DNA from: Paenibacillus mendelii
Lineage (GTDB): Bacteria > Bacillota > Bacilli > Paenibacillales > Paenibacillaceae
NCBI RefSeq assembly: GCF_024498075.1
Contig: NZ_JANHOF010000006.1
Coordinates: 308,974-372,973, forward strand
Reading direction: 5' to 3'
Length of the DNA: 64,000 nt
Part shown: positions 60,623 to 64,000 of the stretch, one piece after another
Layout: each line of letters begins with the position of its first letter
Numbering within the stretch: the first letter of the stretch is position 1
Position numbers and translations under genes: made by a program
Notes under the pieces: generated by a model
Database searches by the model: none
Seen by the model: only the letters and a program-made list of their open reading frames with translations
What the model was told of the DNA's origin: nothing

Positions 60623-62122
60623 ATGATGAAACGTTTTACCGTTTATTTACTTATTTTCGTGCTATGTACGAGCTTTTCAAGTCAAGCCTATGCTGAGGCA
60701 GATCTCAGCCAAGAAGTTGTCTTTGCTGACCCCAATCTCGAAACAGCTATTAAATCATTATTGAATAAAACCAGCGAAGAATCAGTTGTCAAATCAGATT
60801 TAGAGACCCTTACCGACGTTGATTTATCAAACAAAAAAATTAAGAATTTGCAAGGATTGGAATATGCTGCAAATGTTACGCAATTAAACTTATCCTATAA
60901 TGAAATTGCTGATATTTCATCTCTAAAGGAGCTTTCTAAGATCCGAAGTCTCAACCTTAGGGAAAACCAAATCTCTTCGATTGAAGATTTGTCAGCTATG
61001 AAAGAACTGGAGTCTCTTTATATTCCTTGGAATCAAATCTCATCCTTGGAGGTGTTGAAACAACTCCCAAGTCTGCGCGTGCTTTTTGCTAATAACAACC
61101 AAATTTCAAATATTCATGGACTATCGGATGCCGTAGAAATGACTTTTTTGGATTTGAGCAGTAATCAGATCGAGGATATAGAGCCTCTCGGCAAATTAAC
61201 CAAGCTGACAAATTTATACGTTGGTAATAACCAAATTCATGATATTTCACCACTTCGGCTGCTATCCACCAATCTAACAACACTGTCAGTTGACAATAAC
61301 AAGGTTGCTGATTTCACACCGCTAGCGGAATTGGTCAACCTAACGACGCTTTCAATTGGCGGCAACAAGATTACTGACCTTAAGCCGTTAGCGGGATTAG
61401 TTAAACTTGGTAGCCTCAATGCGAGCAATAATATCATTAAAGATCTTGCGCCTTTATCGAGATTAGTCGGCTTGTCACAGCTGAGCTTATCATCAAACCT
61501 GATTTATGATTTGGAACCCTTAAGGAATATGAAAGGTCTGGTTGCCCTCTACTTGAGCAACAATCGGGTTTGGGATTTAGAACCAATTCAAAATATTGAA
61601 TTTGATAGTTCTATCGAGTACTTCCATGGAGTTGAGCTGTATAACAACAACCTGGACTTGAGCCAAGGCACCCAAACATCCAAAATATTCATAAAAGTGA
61701 ACGGTATTAGTGATCTTGAAAAAGTTAAAAAGTCTCAGAGGAAGACGCAGCGACTGGTCATTGGAAGCACTACAGCATATGTGGGCGAGAGAGCTTACCG
61801 TATTACGACAGCACCATTTACAAACATGAATCGTACTTATGTGCCGATTCGTTTCATCTCTGAGAAGTTTGGGGCAAACGTAGGCTGGAACCAAAGCACT
61901 AAAGAGGTAACGATTCGAAAAAACGATACAACGATACGTTGGGCTTTGGGGAACAGGCAAGTACGGGTGAACCAGCAAACCGTGCTGTTCGACGCACCTT
62001 TACTCGCGAGAAATAACACTACTTTTGTTCCTATACGCTTTGTTTCAGAACAGTTTAATGCTTCCGTTGAATACTTAGGCAGCAAAAAAATGGTCATTAT
62101 TTTCGAGAATAATAAGATTTAA
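60623..62122 (+). CDS. Secreted leucine-rich repeat protein with copper-amine-oxidase-N (stalk) domain
   Basis: 499 residues. A signal peptide ends near AYAEA (about residue 25). An internalin-like cap (about 30-75) is followed by about ten 22-residue leucine-rich repeats (e.g. VTQLNLSYNEIADISSLKEL, MTFLDLSSNQIEDIEPLGKL) to about residue 345. The C-terminal 110 residues form the Cu_amine_oxidN1 stalk domain, with the duplicated motif YVPIRFISEKFGANVGWNQ and FVPIRFVSEQFNASVEYLG. This pairing occurs in secreted Paenibacillus proteins and suggests wall or surface binding by the stalk and protein or carbohydrate recognition by the repeats. RBS AGGAGAGGAAG precedes ATG 60623. Confidence 0.9.
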   Translation: MMKRFTVYLLIFVLCTSFSSQAYAEADLSQEVVFADPNLETAIKSLLNKTSEESVVKSDLETLTDVDLSNKKIKNLQGLEYAANVTQLNLSYNEIADISSLKELSKIRSLNLRENQISSIEDLSAMKELESLYIPWNQISSLEVLKQLPSLRVLFANNNQISNIHGLSDAVEMTFLDLSSNQIEDIEPLGKLTKLTNLYVGNNQIHDISPLRLLSTNLTTLSVDNNKVADFTPLAELVNLTTLSIGGNKITDLKPLAGLVKLGSLNASNNIIKDLAPLSRLVGLSQLSLSSNLIYDLEPLRNMKGLVALYLSNNRVWDLEPIQNIEFDSSIEYFHGVELYNNNLDLSQGTQTSKIFIKVNGISDLEKVKKSQRKTQRLVIGSTTAYVGERAYRITTAPFTNMNRTYVPIRFISEKFGANVGWNQSTKEVTIRKNDTTIRWALGNRQVRVNQQTVLFDAPLLARNNTTFVPIRFVSEQFNASVEYLGSKKMVIIFENNKI

Positions 62123-62615
62123 GTCTCAAGAAATAAACAAAGTAAAGAGCCATCCGCTAAGGATGGCCCCAGCTTGTCGTTACAGACAGCGCGGAGAAGC
62201 GTACCACAAGTGATGATACACACAATCAGGAAAGAAATAGTACTTGATAGTAGTTTATATCAGCAGATTAAGACGATAGTGACAATTGTCCAGCGAACAA
62301 ACGCTATAAAATAAAAACGTTGTTCGCCGCTGCTTTTGTTGAACTTAGCGTTTCCCGTTATCAATCGCGCAAAGTCGTTCAGAAGCAGCTTATATGCTAA
62401 TTGTTGAAGGGATAAAAGCGTGTAATGAACGTTTTGAACAGCTCAGAGGAAATTGGGAATATTAAAAGACAACTAAAGCAAAGCGTCTCAAATTTCGGAC
62501 GTTGAGGGACGGGATACTATAGCTCAACAATAAGCAACAGGCTGCCGCGGCAGCCTGTTGCTGCGCGAACAAGAGAATCGCCTGCTGTTCACATACCGCG
62601 GATGTTTGGAGAAAG
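62123..62615. other. Intergenic region with several hairpins
   Basis: The region contains a hairpin at 62149-62167 (GCCATCC/GGATGGC, probably ending the LRR gene), a longer imperfect stem at 62291-62332 followed by CTTTTGTT, and a perfect palindrome at 62533-62562. No gene was seen. The gaps between hairpins may be remains of lost genes. Confidence 0.45.
62533..62562. repeat. Perfect 30-base palindrome
   Basis: AGCAACAGGCTGCC is followed by its exact complement in reverse, centred on GCCGCGGC. It belongs with the palindromes at 49144 and 56841. It may be a terminator-like or mobile repeat element. Confidence 0.65.
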
Positions 62616-62999
62616 TTGAAACAGGAGGATTTGCTCGTATTAACGGAATACTCCAAGATGGAACCGAAAGGCATACTGAATGTATATACAAATTATGATG
62701 ACAGGCAAGCTGAGGGAACCGAACTGGATTTATATGTGGGCATCGCTATGGAGGAACCAATGCCGGATCGTTTTAAAACAAGATTTGATGTATTGCTGGT
62801 TGAAGCTTCCACGTGGGGGGTGTTCACAACTATCGAAAAACGAGCCAATGAACCCCAGTATACATGGGCTCGAATTTCTTCGGAATGGTTTCCCGTATCC
62901 GGATATGAAATGACAGACGGGCCGGAGATGCTTATCGAAATCGAAGGAAGGCAAACCGCAGCAAACGATTTACATATGTCCTGCTGGGCGTTAAGCTAA
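62616..62999 (+). CDS. GyrI-like effector-binding domain protein, possibly truncated
   Basis: 127 residues from TTG 62616 after GGAG. It matches the GyrI/AraC effector-binding fold: ILNVYTNYDD, LDLYVGIAMEEPMPDRF, WGVFTTIEKRANEP, then WARISSEWFPVSGYEMTDGP. The family usually has about 150 residues with an N-terminal strand that is short here, so the gene may be 5'-truncated or come from the end of an AraC regulator. Such domains bind drugs or small hydrophobic molecules. Confidence 0.6.
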   Translation: MKQEDLLVLTEYSKMEPKGILNVYTNYDDRQAEGTELDLYVGIAMEEPMPDRFKTRFDVLLVEASTWGVFTTIEKRANEPQYTWARISSEWFPVSGYEMTDGPEMLIEIEGRQTAANDLHMSCWALS

Positions 63000-63106
63000 C
63001 GGGCAGAGTTCAATTAAATGAGTGCATCCTGACCAAGAATGGTCAATAATTATAAAGGTAATAACTCTAAATGGTTTCAATAAAATTATAAATTTCAGGA
63101 GGCAGC

Positions 63107-63916
63107 ATGAATCTGTTCGAGTATTTGAAAGGGGTATACGAAGCTTGGATCGACTATCCCAAAAGAGAGGGCACCGTCATCACTAACAAATACCGAATAC
63201 AACGCTTCCTTGGCATTGGCAGTTACGGGTTGACTTATATATGCCTAGATGTGGATTCCGGCCAAGAGGTAGTTCTGAAGCAAGCCAAGCCAAGCAAAGG
63301 GACGGTCGGTCGAGATTTGTTGTACCGAGAGATTGATGTTCTTGGGTGGCTGCGGCATCCTTCGATTCAGAAATGCTTAGCGTCGTTCGAATATAAAGAG
63401 CAATTGTATATGGTAACCGAGCACGTAAAAGGACAGACGGTGGAAGATTTGATTTTTGAGCGAGGGGTAGTGTTTTCTGAAAAAGAGGTGCTTAGTTTCG
63501 TTCGTAAATTGATGGAGATTTTAAATTATGTCCATGAACAAGGATTCGTTCATCTCGATATCCGGATACCGAACGTCATATTGGATGGAGATCAGATCCA
63601 CCTCATTGATTTCGGCTTGGCCTGTCGCTTTGGGGAGCCGATTCGCACGGAACTCGGATCGGATGATGAGGCAACGCTAAGTAGAACCGTAGAGGCTCCA
63701 AACGATCTATATGCTGTTGGCCATTTTATTCTTTTTATGCTGTATTCCGGCTATGATTCGTGCACTTCTGAAGTTGAAATAAATTCAGGGTGGGAGGACG
63801 AGCTGACTGTCACACCAATGACCAAGCATATGCTTCGCAAGCTTCTCCAGATAGATCCTCCTTATATGAATACACAACAGTTTATGCGTGACTTGGACCA
63901 TTGGTTGAATCGATGA
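63107..63916 (+). CDS. Serine/threonine protein kinase
   Basis: 269 residues with a complete Hanks-type kinase domain: glycine loop LGIGSYGLTYICLD, Lys in VVLKQAKPS, catalytic loop FVHLDIRIPNVILD (Asp and Asn kept, the usual RD Arg is Leu), DFGLA motif and the late C-lobe helices. There is no membrane span or PASTA domain, so it is a soluble, non-PrkC kinase. RBS AGGAGG precedes ATG 63107. Some Bacillus relatives act in sporulation or stress. No cognate phosphatase or substrate is adjacent. Confidence 0.9.
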   Translation: MNLFEYLKGVYEAWIDYPKREGTVITNKYRIQRFLGIGSYGLTYICLDVDSGQEVVLKQAKPSKGTVGRDLLYREIDVLGWLRHPSIQKCLASFEYKEQLYMVTEHVKGQTVEDLIFERGVVFSEKEVLSFVRKLMEILNYVHEQGFVHLDIRIPNVILDGDQIHLIDFGLACRFGEPIRTELGSDDEATLSRTVEAPNDLYAVGHFILFMLYSGYDSCTSEVEINSGWEDELTVTPMTKHMLRKLLQIDPPYMNTQQFMRDLDHWLNR

Positions 63917-64000
63917 GTATATAAAAAAGAGCCGCTGTAGGGACTGTTGACAAATGATCCAATTTAATAGGTTTTTGAAGGGCCGTGTAGAATTAGTTTC

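Noticed and set aside
63940..64000. Possible insertion-sequence end (GGGACTGTTGACAAATG)
   Set aside because: Only 60 bases remain before the window edge; no inverted partner or transposase can be seen.

Overview
The window looks like the chromosome of a Paenibacillus-type, spore-forming Bacillota. It has YesM/YesN-type two-component systems, Lpl-type sugar ABC transporters, DUF5696, TagA, a bacillithiol-dependent FosB, canonical AGGAGG ribosome-binding sites and moderate GC. No rRNA, tRNA, CRISPR array, complete insertion sequence or prophage was seen.

Region 1 (1-8.7 kb) is a carbohydrate uptake operon: two permeases (the first cut by the window edge), a lipoprotein substrate-binding protein, a sensor kinase overlapping its AraC-type response regulator, and a GH20 hexosaminidase with no signal peptide. 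Together they suggest sensing and import of an N-acetylhexosamine-containing oligosaccharide that is cleaved in the cytoplasm. Region 2 (8.8-20 kb) is a mixed stretch: a frameshifted serine hydrolase, an AraC regulator, a spermidine-synthase-like protein, an antibiotic-resistance-type ABC-F ATPase with an elaborate leader (leader peptide, intrinsic terminator, alternative stems), two GNATs, DinB, a MerR regulator paired with an unknown protein, TagA and a decayed HTH gene.

Region 3 (20-40.3 kb) is the most unusual system. A response regulator and sensor kinase precede two paralogous lipoprotein binding proteins, a 989-residue binding protein with two N-terminal carbohydrate-binding-like modules, two pairs of permeases, a membrane-tethered NHL propeller/TPR protein, a Yip1-like membrane protein, a DUF5696 protein, a Gfo/Idh/MocA oxidoreductase and an IolE-like TIM barrel. 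No transport ATPase is encoded, so a shared MsmX-type ATPase is expected. The locus resembles a Gram-positive glycan-utilisation island of unknown substrate. It carries a roughly 66-bp repeat array before the oxidoreductase and is followed by a seven-copy array with an exact 114-bp period.

Region 4 (41-64 kb) is an accessory stretch rich in small enzymes: five GNATs, two APH-type kinases, two histidine phosphatases, FosB, peptide deformylase, MOSC, a PhyH oxygenase, TauE/SafE and a Ser/Thr kinase, with several decaying genes between them. Two regulatory elements stand out. A ZTP (pfl) riboswitch with a terminator precedes a stand-alone AICAR transformylase. A consensus promoter with two ARG boxes 21 bp apart precedes an atypical ornithine-carbamoyltransferase relative whose HCLP motif reads HDMP.
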